Counted from the first letter of the stretch, positions 18,300 through 27,824 are shown. The stretch: 64,000 nucleotides of DNA from Yersinia rohdei ATCC 43380 (GCF_000173775.1 NZ_ACCD01000016.1:22741-86740), one strand, 5' to 3'. Notes: generated from the letters alone by a model not told the origin. Translations and numbers: made by a program.

Positions 18300-19997
18300 T
18301 TGGAAAAAGTCTGGCTAAAACGCTATCCGGCAGATGTTCCCGCAGAGATAGACCCGGATCGCTATTCTTCTTTGGTGGAAATGTTTGAGAACGCCGCCTT
18401 GCGTTATGCAGACCAGCCTGCATTCATCAATATGGGCGAGGTTATGACCTTCCGTAAACTGGAAGAGCGCAGCCGTGCCTTCGCCGCCTATTTACAGCAA
18501 GGTTTGGGATTACAAAAAGGTGATCGCGTGGCATTGATGATGCCAAATCTCTTGCAATATCCTATCGCTTTGTTTGGTATTTTACGTGCAGGTCTGGTGG
18601 TGGTGAATGTGAATCCGCTGTATACCCCGCGCGAGCTAGAGCACCAGTTAAATGACAGTGGGGCAGTTGCGATTGTCATTGTGTCCAACTTTGCGCACAC
18701 ACTGGAAAAAATCGTCTTTAAAACTCAGGTCAAGCACGTCATTTTAACGCGCATGGGTGATCAATTATCAACCGCCAAAGGAACGCTGGTTAATTTCGTG
18801 GTGAAATACATCAAGCGGCTGGTGCCTAAATATTATTTGCCAGATGCAATTTCGTTTCGCACGGTATTGCAGAAAGGCCGCCGGATGCAATATGTGAAAC
18901 CGGATATTATCAATACTGATTTGGCCTTTTTGCAATACACCGGAGGCACGACCGGTGTGGCTAAAGGGGCGATGCTGACTCACCGTAATATGCAGTCGAA
19001 CCTGGAGCAAGCAAAGGCGGCTTATGCGCCATTGCTACAACCGGGGCACGAGTTGGTGGTGACCGCACTCCCGCTTTATCATATTTTTGCTTTAACCATG
19101 AACTGCTTACTCTTTATTGAGTTAGGTGGGCGCAGCTTATTAATATCTAACCCGCGTGATATTCCGGGCATGGTCAAAGAACTCAGCCGCTATCCATTCA
19201 CAGCGATGACGGGGGTGAACACATTATTTAATGCGCTGTTAAATAATGAAGAATTTAATAAATTAGACTTCTCGACCTTACGGCTTTCAGTTGGCGGTGG
19301 TATGCCAGTACAGAAGGCAGTAGCGGAAAGGTGGGAGAAACTAACTGGCAAGCACTTACTTGAAGGTTATGGTTTGACCGAATGTTCGCCGCTGGTCACT
19401 GGTAACCCTTATGATTTGAAGCACTACAGTGGCAGTATTGGCCTGCCCGTCCCTTCAACTGATGTGCGGTTGGTCGACGATGATGGCAATATTATGACTG
19501 CGTTCGGCGAACCGGGTGAACTTTGGGTGCGCGGCCCCCAAGTTATGTTAGGCTACTGGCAGCGCCCCGATGCCACTGATGAAGTGTTAAATGACGGCTG
19601 GTTGGCGACGGGAGATATCGCGACACTCGATGAGCAAGGTTTCTTACGCATTGTTGACCGCAAAAAGGACATGATTCTGGTTTCAGGTTTTAACGTTTAC
19701 CCCAATGAGATAGAAGATGTGGTGGCGTTACACGCGAAAGTGCTGGAGTCTGCCGCCGTTGGAGTGCCTAATGAGGTCTCCGGTGAGACGGTAAAATTGT
19801 TTGTAGTGAAAAAAGATGCGTCATTAACCCCGGAAGAGCTGCTAACCCATTGCCGTCGCTACCTTACTGGGTATAAAGTACCGAAAATAGTAGAGTTCCG
19901 TGACGAATTGCCAAAATCGAATGTTGGTAAAATTTTACGTAGGGAACTGCGTGACGAGCAGGCTAAGGCCAGAGCCAGCGAGCAAAGCGCGGCTTAA
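18300..19997 (+). CDS. fadD: Long-chain-fatty-acid-CoA ligase FadD
   Basis: FadD activates exogenous long-chain fatty acids to acyl-CoA at the inner membrane, coupled to uptake. The 565-residue enzyme has the AMP-binding P-loop [11 protein letters not shown] at about residue 213, the YGLTECSP motif at about 360 and the fatty-acid signature from [17 protein letters not shown] to [16 protein letters not shown] at about 430-465. The start is TTG, with AGGAG seven bases upstream, agreeing with [14 protein letters not shown] alignment to E. coli FadD, which also uses TTG. Frame extension upstream to 18249 is not supported. A FadR box lies upstream and a terminator after the stop. Confidence 0.95.
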   Translation: MEKVWLKRYPADVPAEIDPDRYSSLVEMFENAALRYADQPAFINMGEVMTFRKLEERSRAFAAYLQQGLGLQKGDRVALMMPNLLQYPIALFGILRAGLVVVNVNPLYTPRELEHQLNDSGAVAIVIVSNFAHTLEKIVFKTQVKHVILTRMGDQLSTAKGTLVNFVVKYIKRLVPKYYLPDAISFRTVLQKGRRMQYVKPDIINTDLAFLQYTGGTTGVAKGAMLTHRNMQSNLEQAKAAYAPLLQPGHELVVTALPLYHIFALTMNCLLFIELGGRSLLISNPRDIPGMVKELSRYPFTAMTGVNTLFNALLNNEEFNKLDFSTLRLSVGGGMPVQKAVAERWEKLTGKHLLEGYGLTECSPLVTGNPYDLKHYSGSIGLPVPSTDVRLVDDDGNIMTAFGEPGELWVRGPQVMLGYWQRPDATDEVLNDGWLATGDIATLDEQGFLRIVDRKKDMILVSGFNVYPNEIEDVVALHAKVLESAAVGVPNEVSGETVKLFVVKKDASLTPEELLTHCRRYLTGYKVPKIVEFRDELPKSNVGKILRRELRDEQAKARASEQSAA

Positions 19998-20026
19998 CTT
20001 AACCGAGTCACCCAATCATCATCATC

Positions 20027-20056
20027 AACGCCGGTCATCGCCGGCGTTGTTGTGTT
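20027..20056 (+). terminator. Terminator after fadD
   Basis: Stem AACGCCGG/CCGGCGTT with a 6-nt loop is followed by GTTGTGTTT. It lies between fadD and rnd. Confidence 0.8.
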
Positions 20057-20114
20057 TGCCATACACTATATCCGCCTAAAAATTGACGGTTATAACGACC
20101 AAGAGAATGACGTT

Positions 20115-21236
20115 TTGAATTATCAGTTGATCACCACCGACAGTGCGTTGCAGCAGGTCTGCGAACAAGCCCGAAAACATGCCCATGTTGCGTTGGATAC
20201 AGAGTTTGTCAGAACGCGCACTTACTATCCGCAGTTAGGTCTGATTCAACTGTATGACGGTGAACAACTTTCACTGATTGACCCGTTACCTATCACGCAG
20301 TGGCAACCTTTCCGCGAACTCATCCAAGATTTGAATGTGGTGAAGTATCTGCACGCCGGCAGTGAAGATCTTGAAGTCTTTCTTAATGCTTTTGACCAAA
20401 TGCCCACGCCGATGATTGATACACAGGTCTTGGCTGCATTCTCTGGTCGCTCGCTGTCTTGCGGCTTCGCCATGTTGGTGAATGAGTTTGAAGGCGTCGA
20501 GTTAGATAAAAGTGAATCTCGCACCGATTGGATTGCTCGCCCGCTAAGTGAAAAACAGTGTGATTACGCAGCAGCAGATGTGTTTTATCTGTTGCCTCTG
20601 GCCGCGAAATTAGTTGAAGCAACGGAAGCCGCAGGGCGTATGGATGCCGCTATTGACGAGTGCAATTTGTTGTGTCGGCGTCGCAGCGAAACACTGGATC
20701 CAGAGTTAGCATACCGCGAGATAACAAATGCCTGGCAGTTACGTGGTCATCAGTTGGCCTGTTTGCAAAAACTGGCTGCATGGCGTTTGCGCCAAGCGCG
20801 TGAACGCGATCTGGCGGTGAATTTTGTGGTGCGAGAAGAAAATCTGTGGCAAGTCGCCCGCTATCAGCCAACTTCGCTGGGCGAGCTTGACTCTTTGGGG
20901 TTGAGTGGGCAGGAAATCCGCTATCATGGGCGCACTTTATTGGCGCTGGTGGCAGAGGGGAATGCTGTTCCTGAAGACCAACTTCCCCCGCCGGTAATCA
21001 ATTTGATTGAAAAACCGGGTTATAAGAAGGTTTTCAAAGATATTAAGGCGCTAATATTATCGGTCAGTGAACGCAGTGGATTGAGCAGTGAGTTATTGGC
21101 ATCGCGCCGTCAAATAAATCAATTACTCAGTTGGCATTGGAAACTGAAATCAACAGATACCCAACCCGAATTATTAACTGGCTGGCGTGGTGATTTATTG
21201 TCAGTAGAATTGACTGAGATTTTACAACAGTATTAA
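20115..21236 (+). CDS. rnd: Ribonuclease D
   Basis: RNase D is a 3'-5' exoribonuclease that trims tRNA and other stable RNA ends. The 373-residue protein has DEDD-family motifs: LDTEFVRTRTYYP (Asp and Glu, about residue 28), LHAGSEDLEVF (about 80) and DYAAADVFYLLP (about 150), followed by HRDC domains (about 205-290 and beyond). The TTG at 20115 gives MNYQLITTDSALQQ, which aligns with E. coli Rnd, itself started by UUG after a U-tract; here a TTTT overlaps the start. The longer open frame from 20052 lacks family support. Confidence 0.93.
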   Translation: MNYQLITTDSALQQVCEQARKHAHVALDTEFVRTRTYYPQLGLIQLYDGEQLSLIDPLPITQWQPFRELIQDLNVVKYLHAGSEDLEVFLNAFDQMPTPMIDTQVLAAFSGRSLSCGFAMLVNEFEGVELDKSESRTDWIARPLSEKQCDYAAADVFYLLPLAAKLVEATEAAGRMDAAIDECNLLCRRRSETLDPELAYREITNAWQLRGHQLACLQKLAAWRLRQARERDLAVNFVVREENLWQVARYQPTSLGELDSLGLSGQEIRYHGRTLLALVAEGNAVPEDQLPPPVINLIEKPGYKKVFKDIKALILSVSERSGLSSELLASRRQINQLLSWHWKLKSTDTQPELLTGWRGDLLSVELTEILQQY

Positions 21237-21241
21237 TTAAT

Positions 21242-21275
21242 ATTCAGAGGGGAGGTGACTTCGCTCTGAATTTTT
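21242..21275 (+). terminator. Terminator after rnd
   Basis: Arms ATTCAGAG and CTCTGAAT enclose a 14-nt loop and are followed by TTTT. It starts six bases after the rnd stop. Confidence 0.75.
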
Positions 21276-21394
21276 CAGTTTAAATTCAGCGATAATTTCT
21301 GAAGCACTGAAATAGAAATGACGAGATTTTGGGCTGGCTATATATTAATAATAGAAGTGGAACTGGGTATTTATACAGTTAATATATGAAAATC

Positions 21395-21420
21395 ACCCCC
21401 TGTAATTAATTACAGGGGGT
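21395..21420. terminator. Perfect palindrome terminator downstream of minE
   Basis: A 26-bp perfect palindrome with arms ACCCCCTGTAATT and its complement. Read on the minus strand it follows minE by 16 bases and is followed by GATTTTC, so it probably ends the minCDE transcript. Confidence 0.8.
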
Positions 21421-21436
21421 AGTTATTGCGAAGAAA

Positions 21437-21706
21437 TCATTTAGGCGTTTCTTCCGTTTCCGGTAATGTCACGTTGAGTTCAAGCACCGAAATATCATCC
21501 CCTTTTTGCTCAAATTGCACATGCAGCATTTCAGGGTCTATCTGGATATATTTACAAATAACCGCCAAAATATCGCGTTTCAAGTCAGGCAAATAATGGG
21601 GCTCACTGTCCCCACGACGACGCTCAGCGACGATAATTTGCAGCCGTTCCTTGGCTATATTGGCTGTCGGTTTTTTGCGGGACAGAAAAAAGTCTAACAA
21701 AGCCAT
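21437..21706 (-). CDS. minE: Cell division topological specificity factor MinE
   Basis: MinE stimulates MinD ATPase and confines MinCD to the cell poles through oscillation. The 89-residue protein has the N-terminal membrane-targeting and MinD-binding segment ([30 protein letters not shown]) and the C-terminal dimerisation domain from about residue 36. Its length and sequence are ordinary for Enterobacterales. It is the last gene of minCDE, three bases after minD, and is followed by a perfect palindrome. Confidence 0.97.
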
Positions 21707-21709
21707 GGT

Positions 21710-22522
21710 TTATCCCCCAAAAAGGCGTTTCAGGAAGCCCTTCTTCTCTTCTTCAATGAAGCGGAAGGGACGTTCTTCTCCTAGCAAACGGTCAACGGTA
21801 TCGTCATAAGCTTTACCAGCATCTGACTCTTTGTCCAGAATCACAGGCTCGCCTTGGTTAGAGGCGCGCAATACAGATTGGTCTTCTGGAATAACGCCAA
21901 CCAATGGGATCCTCAGGATATCAAGGACATCTTCCATGCTAAGCATGTCGCCACGATTAACACGCCCTGGATTGTAGCGGGTCAAAAGCAGATGTTCTTT
22001 AATAGGATCTTGGCCATTTTCCGCACGTCGTGATTTAGATGACAGTATTCCGAGAATACGGTCTGAGTCACGAACGGAGGAGACTTCAGGGTTGGTTGTG
22101 ATGACGGCTTCGTCAGCAAAATACAGCGCCATCAAGGCACCGCTTTCAATACCGGCCGGAGAGTCACAGACAACAAACTCAAAATTCATGTCGCCAAGAT
22201 CATTTAAAATCTTTTCAACACCCTCTTTAGTCAGGGCGTCTTTGTCACGGGTTTGAGAAGCGGGCAGAATATACAGATTATCTGTGCGCTTATCTTTTAT
22301 TAATGCCTGGTTCAAGGTGGCGTCACCTTGAATAACATTAACAAAATCGTAAACGACCCGGCGCTCACATCCCATAATCAAGTCTAGGTTCCGTAGTCCG
22401 ATATCGAAATCAATAACGACGGTTTTTTTACCTTTTTGGGCCAAGCCGGTAGCGATAGCCGCGCTTGATGTGGTCTTGCCAACGCCCCCTTTACCCGATG
22501 TAACAACAATAATGCGTGCCAT
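21710..22522 (-). CDS. minD: Septum site-determining ATPase MinD
   Basis: MinD is a membrane-associated ATPase that recruits MinC to block polar division. The 270-residue protein has the deviant Walker A SGKGGVGKTT with Lys11 and Lys16, the switch motifs IDFDIGLRNLD and VVCDSPAGIE, and a C-terminal amphipathic membrane-targeting helix (EEEKKGFLKRLFGG). It lies between minC and minE, 25 bases after minC. Confidence 0.98.
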   Translation of the reverse strand: MARIIVVTSGKGGVGKTTSSAAIATGLAQKGKKTVVIDFDIGLRNLDLIMGCERRVVYDFVNVIQGDATLNQALIKDKRTDNLYILPASQTRDKDALTKEGVEKILNDLGDMNFEFVVCDSPAGIESGALMALYFADEAVITTNPEVSSVRDSDRILGILSSKSRRAENGQDPIKEHLLLTRYNPGRVNRGDMLSMEDVLDILRIPLVGVIPEDQSVLRASNQGEPVILDKESDAGKAYDDTVDRLLGEERPFRFIEEEKKGFLKRLFGG

Positions 22523-22547
22523 GAAATGGATTCCTTGTCAAAAGGGC

Positions 22548-23234
22548 TTAATTTAAAGGTTGTATAGTTAATGCGTTATCCAGCAGATGCAAACGCGCAG
22601 CTTGACCAAAATAGTCGCGTGGGATCTGATCACTCAACCAGTACTGCCCCGCGATAGAGACGAGTTCAGCACCCAGATGCGTGCAAAAAATCTGACATTG
22701 ACCATCGCCGGATGCACCTGCTAGCGCACGGCCTCGCATCATTCCATAGACATGAATATTGCCGTCGGCAATTAATTCAGCACCGGCACTGACACTGCTG
22801 ATAACAATCAAATCGCAATTACGGGCATAAATTTGTTGGCCGGAACGGACAGGTGTGTTGATGATGCGTGTCTTGGTAGGAACGTTTTCTGGTGGGCTGA
22901 TAGCGGGTTCAGAGGCCATTTTTTGGCCTTTACCTTCACTCAGTAACGGCAGACCGGCCCGCGCTATTGCACGTTTTTGACGTTCATCCTGACAACCACT
23001 AATGCCAACAATACGCAGACCCGCTGAAGTGACAGCCTGTTGAAGATCTTTCCAGTTAGCACCGTTAGGTAACGTTGCAACGTTAATCACAACAGGGGCG
23101 TTTTTCAGGAAAGCAGGTGCTTGATCTACCTTTTCCTGTAATGCCTGACGGATTACCTCTGGTCGTGAATCATGTAAGTGAACGACCGATAGGGTAAAAC
23201 TACTGCCTTTTAACTCAATTGGCGATTGTGACAT
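22548..23234 (-). CDS. minC: Septum site-determining protein MinC
   Basis: MinC inhibits FtsZ polymerisation when recruited by MinD. The 228-residue protein has the N-terminal FtsZ-binding domain (about residues 1-110, [20 protein letters not shown]) and, after a variable linker, the C-terminal beta-helix domain (about 120-228) with [16 protein letters not shown] and the [19 protein letters not shown] motif that binds MinD. It is the first gene of the min operon; a promoter should lie in the 650-base gap upstream. Confidence 0.97.
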   Translation of the reverse strand: MSQSPIELKGSSFTLSVVHLHDSRPEVIRQALQEKVDQAPAFLKNAPVVINVATLPNGANWKDLQQAVTSAGLRIVGISGCQDERQKRAIARAGLPLLSEGKGQKMASEPAISPPENVPTKTRIINTPVRSGQQIYARNCDLIVISSVSAGAELIADGNIHVYGMMRGRALAGASGDGQCQIFCTHLGAELVSIAGQYWLSDQIPRDYFGQAARLHLLDNALTIQPLN

Positions 23235-23880
23235 CTATCCTGACTCAGTTTCAGCTGCGTTTAATCCCCGGAATATCATTCGGGGTACAATATTCTGATC
23301 TTCCTAAGCATGTTATAGGTAATATAAAAAGAAATCTATCCGTATCAATATATTGAAAGCCTAGGGCCGCAATAACTTCAATCCGGCAAGAAATTACAGC
23401 ATAACTTCCGCTTATTCGCTAGCCCCGACCACCCTATATTTGGTTATTATCACCAGGTAGATTGCGCTGGGTATTTTTTCAACAATATCTATTGCTACAT
23501 ACTCATCGGCTGCCGCCCATAAAAGTAGTTAATTTCATGCGAAAGTGGTCGTTTTTTTATCGAGTGAAGTTGATTTTTATAAATTATACTAATGGCTGAC
23601 CATTATTAACACTTTTAAGATAATGAAATAGCTTGGCCGATTGCGGTTATTATCGTCTTAGTGAAATAGCTCACAATATTATTTCGGAAGAATCTCACTG
23701 CGCATTTTGTCAATGTGGACAATTGGGAGCATTAATAATGTTTGATTTAGCTCGATGTGTCTTTTTTGTCCGTTATAAATTGTATGAATTAGTACTATCT
23801 TTAGTTACTTAATATTGAGAATGATAATCATTTGGTTATAATTTGCGGCTCGCTACTAAGCAAACTAAAGGAAAATAGCA
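23235..23880. other. Long intergenic region minC / Fur-regulated gene
   Basis: About 650 AT-rich bases separate minC from the gene at 23881. The right end holds a clear Fur-repressed promoter. The left end should hold the min promoter. In E. coli this position carries ycgJ and pliG; neither is recognisable here. No coding frame of note was seen between 23250 and 23800. Confidence 0.6.
23815..23842 (+). promoter_or_regulatory. Sigma70 promoter overlapped by a Fur box
   Basis: TTGAGA (23815-23820) and TATAAT (23837-23842) are spaced by 16 bases. The Fur box GAGAATGATAATCATTTGG (23817-23835) lies across the -35 and spacer and matches 15 of 19 positions of the GATAATGATAATCATTATC consensus. Iron-bound Fur should therefore repress the gene starting 39 bases downstream. 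Confidence 0.85.
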
Positions 23881-24243
23881 ATGAAAAGGAATTTTATTCA
23901 ACTCTCATTTATCTGTGTTTTTACCCTGTTTACCCCAGCGACATTATGGGCTAACTTTAGTTATCAGGCTGAAATTCCTAAAGATAATAAAGTCCCCAAC
24001 GACTATTTGGAAAAAAGAAAATCACTGGGTCAGGAACCGACTGGCGCTGATTCATGGCAACGACAGCTTGATCAGAAAAAAGCACGGGAAGATGCAGATA
24101 CCGCAAAACGTGAACTTGATAAACAGACCAAATGCGAACAGCAGAAAAATGCCCCGCGCTATCGTAGCGAGAAGGAAAAACAACCTTATCAATATCTGGA
24201 TCCTGATCCCTGTGCTAATCAAGTCTTTATCAAGGTCTTTTGA
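23881..24243 (+). CDS. Small exported protein of unknown function under a Fur box
   Basis: I do not recognise this 120-residue protein. It has a signal peptide of 24 residues ending LWA. The mature part is very hydrophilic: a predicted helical stretch at about residues 57-95 rich in Lys, Asp, Glu and Gln, and only two cysteines (85 and 111) that could form a disulfide in the periplasm. AAAGGAAA precedes the ATG. The Fur-overlapped promoter just upstream suggests expression in iron shortage. There is no lipobox and no transmembrane segment, so a soluble periplasmic location is the simplest reading. It stands alone. Confidence 0.85.
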   Translation: MKRNFIQLSFICVFTLFTPATLWANFSYQAEIPKDNKVPNDYLEKRKSLGQEPTGADSWQRQLDQKKAREDADTAKRELDKQTKCEQQKNAPRYRSEKEKQPYQYLDPDPCANQVFIKVF

Positions 24244-24332
24244 ACTGTTGGACGTGTGATAGAGTCAGGCATGTTATAATCTCAAGTTAATCATGTGTTT
24301 TATCCTTGAATTTATCAACCAGAGTCCAGAAC

Positions 24333-24605
24333 ATGCTTTGTGCTATCTACAGAAGCCCGAAACGGGATCAGACCTACCTTTATATTGAAAAAAAAGATGA
24401 TTTTTCGCGTGTACCTGCTGAGCTGCTTGCAAGCTTTGGTAAACCACAATTCGCCATGCTGCTGTCATTAAATGAGCGCAAAAGTTTAGCAACAGCAGAT
24501 ATCGAGAAGGTGAAGAGTGCACTGGTTGATCAAGGTTTTTATCTGCAAGTTCCACCGCCACCGGAAAGTTTGCTGAAAATGCATTTGGGCGAGAGCAAAG
24601 TCTAA
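24333..24605 (+). CDS. ycgL: YcgL family protein
   Basis: This 90-residue protein is the conserved gammaproteobacterial YcgL (UPF0745), of unknown biochemical role. It begins [20 protein letters not shown] and contains the family segments [17 protein letters not shown] and the C-terminal [12 protein letters not shown]. The frame is open nine codons earlier, but the ATG at 24333 matches the family start. It stands upstream of a lytic transglycosylase and ycgM-ycgN, an order partly shared with E. coli (ycgL-ycgM-ycgN). Confidence 0.93.
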   Translation: MLCAIYRSPKRDQTYLYIEKKDDFSRVPAELLASFGKPQFAMLLSLNERKSLATADIEKVKSALVDQGFYLQVPPPPESLLKMHLGESKV

Positions 24606-24614
24606 TCACGCGGT

Positions 24615-24633
24615 AGCGGTAAAACCGCTTTTG
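24615..24633 (+). terminator. Small hairpin after ycgL
   Basis: AGCGGT-AAA-ACCGCT followed by TTT lies ten bases after the ycgL stop. The stem is only 6 bp, so termination is likely partial. Confidence 0.5.
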
Positions 24634-24738
24634 CGATGGCACCCATCTTATCTTTCAGGTGGGTGCTGTGGTGTAAACTCGATTGATATTAAATGTCCCG
24701 CTTCCTCACGGGTTAATGCTTTATCAAGGAACGCGTCG

Positions 24739-25839
24739 ATGAAATTGTCAATGATTGCGGTAATACTGGCGACAGTTGTCTCGGTGGGATGTGCTAATAA
24801 GAATTCAGCCGCCCCAATGCAACCTCAAACTGCGGCAGCCGCCCAGGTAAATTCAACACCCACAACTACTATGGGGTTAGTCTCTACCAACAACAGCCAT
24901 CCCCCCACCACGTTATCTCAGCAGGGCCGAGATCCGGCGCTGTTTCCCGCATATGTTGAACAGTTGAAAGCTCAGGCCCGAGCTAAAGGGATAAGTGACG
25001 CGACATTAAATCTCGCTTTTGCCAATATCCATTTTGTCGACCGGGTGATTCAATCTGACCGCAACCAGTTGGAAAAGAAAGTCACACTGGATGATTATCT
25101 GGCTAAAGTCCTAACCCCGAGCAAAATAGAACAGGGCAAAGAAATCTATCAACGCTATCAACCTCAGTTATCTCAAGTCACTGCTCGCTATGGTGTGCCT
25201 GAGCGCTATATTGTTGCGCTGTGGGGCATGGAGAGTGGTTTTGGCAAGATTCAAGGTAAAGAAGATGTGATTTCGGCTTTATCAACCTTAGCATTTGAAG
25301 GCCGTCGGGAAGCCTTTTTTACCAAAGAGTTAATCGCTGCCTTGCAGATTATTCAGCAAGGCAAGGTGGATGACCCGCAATTGAAGGGGTCTTGGGCCGG
25401 TGCTATGGGGCAAAGTCAGTTTATGCCCAGCTCATTCCTGACCTATGGTGCTGATGGTGATGGTGATGGAAAAATCGATATTTGGAATAATATTGATGAT
25501 GTATTTGCTTCTACTGCTAACTATCTGTCTACTGAAGGTTGGAAACCCGGCATTGGTTGGGGGCAGGAGGCGCAGTTGCCTGTAGGGTTCAATATTGCAC
25601 TGGCGGGGCTGAAAGACAATCAGGCCAAGACGGTCAGACAATGGCAGCAGTTAGGAGTTATACCTATCGCGGGAATGAATGTTGCGAACCCGGATTTACG
25701 TGCCTGGGTGATAGTCCCCGATGATGTGCAAGGGCGGGCATTTTTGGTTTATGATAATTTTCGTACCATTATGCACTGGAACCGCTCTTACTATTTTGCT
25801 ATTAGCATTGGTATGATGGCAGACAGTATCAGTCAATAA
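24739..25839 (+). CDS. MltB-family lytic murein transglycosylase
   Basis: This 366-residue protein is a soluble or lipid-anchored lytic transglycosylase of the MltB (GH103) type, cutting glycan strands of peptidoglycan with formation of 1,6-anhydro ends. The catalytic Glu is in WGMESGFGKIQG (about residue 167); AGAMGQSQFMPSSFL and YGADGDGDGKIDIWNN are family hallmarks. The N-terminus has a hydrophobic segment ending VSVGC (Cys18), close to but not a perfect lipobox. AAGGA lies eight bases before the ATG chosen; the frame stays open 36 codons upstream without family character. E. coli has no gene at this place. Confidence 0.88.
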   Translation: MKLSMIAVILATVVSVGCANKNSAAPMQPQTAAAAQVNSTPTTTMGLVSTNNSHPPTTLSQQGRDPALFPAYVEQLKAQARAKGISDATLNLAFANIHFVDRVIQSDRNQLEKKVTLDDYLAKVLTPSKIEQGKEIYQRYQPQLSQVTARYGVPERYIVALWGMESGFGKIQGKEDVISALSTLAFEGRREAFFTKELIAALQIIQQGKVDDPQLKGSWAGAMGQSQFMPSSFLTYGADGDGDGKIDIWNNIDDVFASTANYLSTEGWKPGIGWGQEAQLPVGFNIALAGLKDNQAKTVRQWQQLGVIPIAGMNVANPDLRAWVIVPDDVQGRAFLVYDNFRTIMHWNRSYYFAISIGMMADSISQ

Positions 25840-25915
25840 AATCTGTGGCTGATAGGCGCTGTATGCCATCGCCGTGGTGTGGTGTTTATCTGGATGTGAA
25901 TTCAAGAGAGGCAGT

Positions 25916-26572
25916 ATGTATCAACATAGAGACTGGCAAGGGGCTTTACTGGAGTTCCCGGTAAGTAAAGTGGTTTGCGTAGGCAGTAACTATGCCGAGC
26001 ATATTAAAGAAATGGGGGGCGCGGCCTCAGTTGAACCGGTACTATTTATCAAACCAGAAACCGCATTATGTGATATTCGCCAACCGGTCTCTATTCCGAA
26101 GGATTTTGGTGCGGTACACCATGAGGTGGAATTAGCGGTTTTGATTGGTACACCGCTGAAACAAGCTACTGAAGATAAAGTGGCACGCGCTATTGCCGGC
26201 TATGGTGTTGCATTGGATTTAACCTTGCGTGAATTACAGTTAAATTTGAAAAAGGCCGGGCAACCTTGGGAAAAATCCAAGGCCTTTGATGGCTCTTGTC
26301 CTATCTCTGGTTTTATTCCTGTTGCCGAATTTGGTGATGCGCAGAATGTTGAGTTATCCCTGACAATTAATGATGAACTTCGTCAGAAAGGTAATACTCG
26401 CGATATGATTACGCCCATCATTCCATTGATAAGTTATATCAGCCGTTTCTTTACCTTACGCGCGGGGGATATTATTTTGACCGGTACGCCACAAGGTGTC
26501 GGGCCGATGAAATCGGGCGATATGCTTAAAATAATGCTCAATGGCAAGTCATTAAACACCCGTATAATCTAA
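25916..26572 (+). CDS. ycgM: Fumarylacetoacetate hydrolase family protein YcgM
   Basis: YcgM belongs to the FAH superfamily; related enzymes hydrolyse or decarboxylate beta-keto acids with a divalent metal, and homologues act on acylpyruvates or oxaloacetate. The 218-residue protein has the core segments VCVGSNYAEHIKEMG, LFIKPETAL and the metal-binding acidic residues of VHHEVELAVLIG (about residues 62-73), plus TGTPQGVGPM near the end. GAGAGG precedes the ATG at 25916; the upstream frame extension of 14 codons is not supported. ycgN follows. Confidence 0.9.
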   Translation: MYQHRDWQGALLEFPVSKVVCVGSNYAEHIKEMGGAASVEPVLFIKPETALCDIRQPVSIPKDFGAVHHEVELAVLIGTPLKQATEDKVARAIAGYGVALDLTLRELQLNLKKAGQPWEKSKAFDGSCPISGFIPVAEFGDAQNVELSLTINDELRQKGNTRDMITPIIPLISYISRFFTLRAGDIILTGTPQGVGPMKSGDMLKIMLNGKSLNTRII

Positions 26573-26582
26573 GCAAATCCTG

Positions 26583-26608
26583 GCCGCCTTTATCTTCGAT
26601 TAGGCGGC
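26583..26608 (+). repeat. Hairpin between ycgM and ycgN
   Basis: GCCGCCT and AGGCGGC can form a 7-bp stem with a 12-nt loop just after ycgM. It is followed by AAAAC, not by T, so it is not a standard terminator. Confidence 0.5.
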
Positions 26609-26690
26609 AAAACTTGCATCTGGTAGTCAAAACGTCTATAAACACCCGCTCATTTAGCTGCCAGCTCACTTAACTACACCGGATACCGAT

Positions 26691-27137
26691 ATGTCACAAC
26701 TTCCTTTTTGGCAACAAAAAACACTCGCTGAGATGTCAGATAGCGAATGGGAATCGCTGTGCGACGGATGTGGTCAATGCTGTTTGAATAAATTGATTGA
26801 TGAGGACACGGACGAAATTTATTTCACCAATGTGGCCTGTGATCAGCTCAATATTAAAACCTGCCAATGCCGTAATTATGAACGTCGCTTTGAATTAGAA
26901 GAAGACTGCATAAAGCTAACTCGTGAAAATCTGGTGACCTTTGATTGGTTACCACCGACATGTGCTTATCGTTTAATTGGCGAAGGTCGTGATTTACTGA
27001 GTTGGCATCCGCTATTAACCGGTTCAAAATCAGCCATGCATGGTGAGCGAATTACAGTGCGTCATATTGCGGTGCACGAGAGCGAAGTCATTGATTGGCA
27101 AGACCATATTTTGAACAAACCGCAGTGGGCTAGATAA
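26691..27137 (+). CDS. ycgN: Cysteine-cluster protein YcgN (UPF0260)
   Basis: YcgN is a conserved protein of unknown function with a zinc- or iron-chelating cysteine cluster: [10 protein letters not shown] at about residues 24-33, then [17 protein letters not shown] and further Cys at about 69 and 90. This pattern is typical of the YkgJ-type cluster. The 148-residue length is usual. It has its own ATG after a 118-base gap containing a hairpin. Nothing in the sequence shows its substrate or partner. Confidence 0.92.
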   Translation: MSQLPFWQQKTLAEMSDSEWESLCDGCGQCCLNKLIDEDTDEIYFTNVACDQLNIKTCQCRNYERRFELEEDCIKLTRENLVTFDWLPPTCAYRLIGEGRDLLSWHPLLTGSKSAMHGERITVRHIAVHESEVIDWQDHILNKPQWAR

Positions 27138-27202
27138 CTCATACCTATTAATAAGCTGAATATGGCATACTAACGCCGAAATTTAACTAAGAAACTTAAA
27201 AT

Positions 27203-27559
27203 ATGAAATCTTCAACATTAGCCGCTGTTATCATCGGCCTCTCTGCTACTTTGGGTAGCATTTCACATCAGGTTCAAGCTGCTGGGGCTTCATTAATCAA
27301 TCTTGATTGCCAATTGAAAGATGGCAATAATCTTACCGCAGTTTTGGATGGCCCGAATCAACAACTGATCGTCGATAAGTCGGTGTTTAAGTTTATACAG
27401 GTTAATCCAGAAGGTAAGGGCGAGTCATTAATCTTCCAGAAGGTGGATAGCCAGGAGCCAATTATTGCCTCTCTTAACATCTCTGGGTTGCCAATTCGAC
27501 TGGCACTTGTCGATGGCGAGCAAGCTAATCATTATACTTGTACGCACACGACCGCTTAA
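27203..27559 (+). CDS. Exported protein of unknown function, two cysteines
   Basis: I do not recognise this 118-residue protein. It has a signal peptide ending QVQA (residue 26) and a mature part of about 92 residues with alternating hydrophobic and polar residues suggesting beta strands, framed by Cys36 and Cys113, which could close a disulfide. No lipobox or membrane segment is present, so a periplasmic protein is likely. A periplasmic lysozyme-inhibitor-like fold is a weak guess from the small beta-rich, disulfide-closed layout. A T-rich terminator follows. Its codon use is like that of its neighbours. Confidence 0.82.
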   Translation: MKSSTLAAVIIGLSATLGSISHQVQAAGASLINLDCQLKDGNNLTAVLDGPNQQLIVDKSVFKFIQVNPEGKGESLIFQKVDSQEPIIASLNISGLPIRLALVDGEQANHYTCTHTTA

Positions 27560-27580
27560 TCTTTTCATCAATTAGATTGA

Positions 27581-27614
27581 AATGAGGTTACCTAAGGGTG
27601 GCCTTTTTTGTTTT
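27581..27614 (+). terminator. Terminator after the 27203 gene
   Basis: An imperfect stem between GAGGTTACC and GGGTGGCCT is followed by TTTTTTGTTTTT. The T-run is strong even though the stem is imperfect. Confidence 0.6.
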
Positions 27615-27824
27615 TATAACAAATAGATATGAAATTATGGTGTCCGGCAGCGGAGAAATAAAAAATCCAAAAAGCGCCTCAATGGAAAATATTTTCCAAT
27701 ATACCTTGATAAAAAGTCATAACGCTGTTAAATTATTAATCTTGCTAAGTAAATGCTTAACAGAAAAGCCTATTGGGTTGCTTTCCAGTGTGTTTTTCTG
27801 TTGTGCAATAGTTATGCTTAGGCT

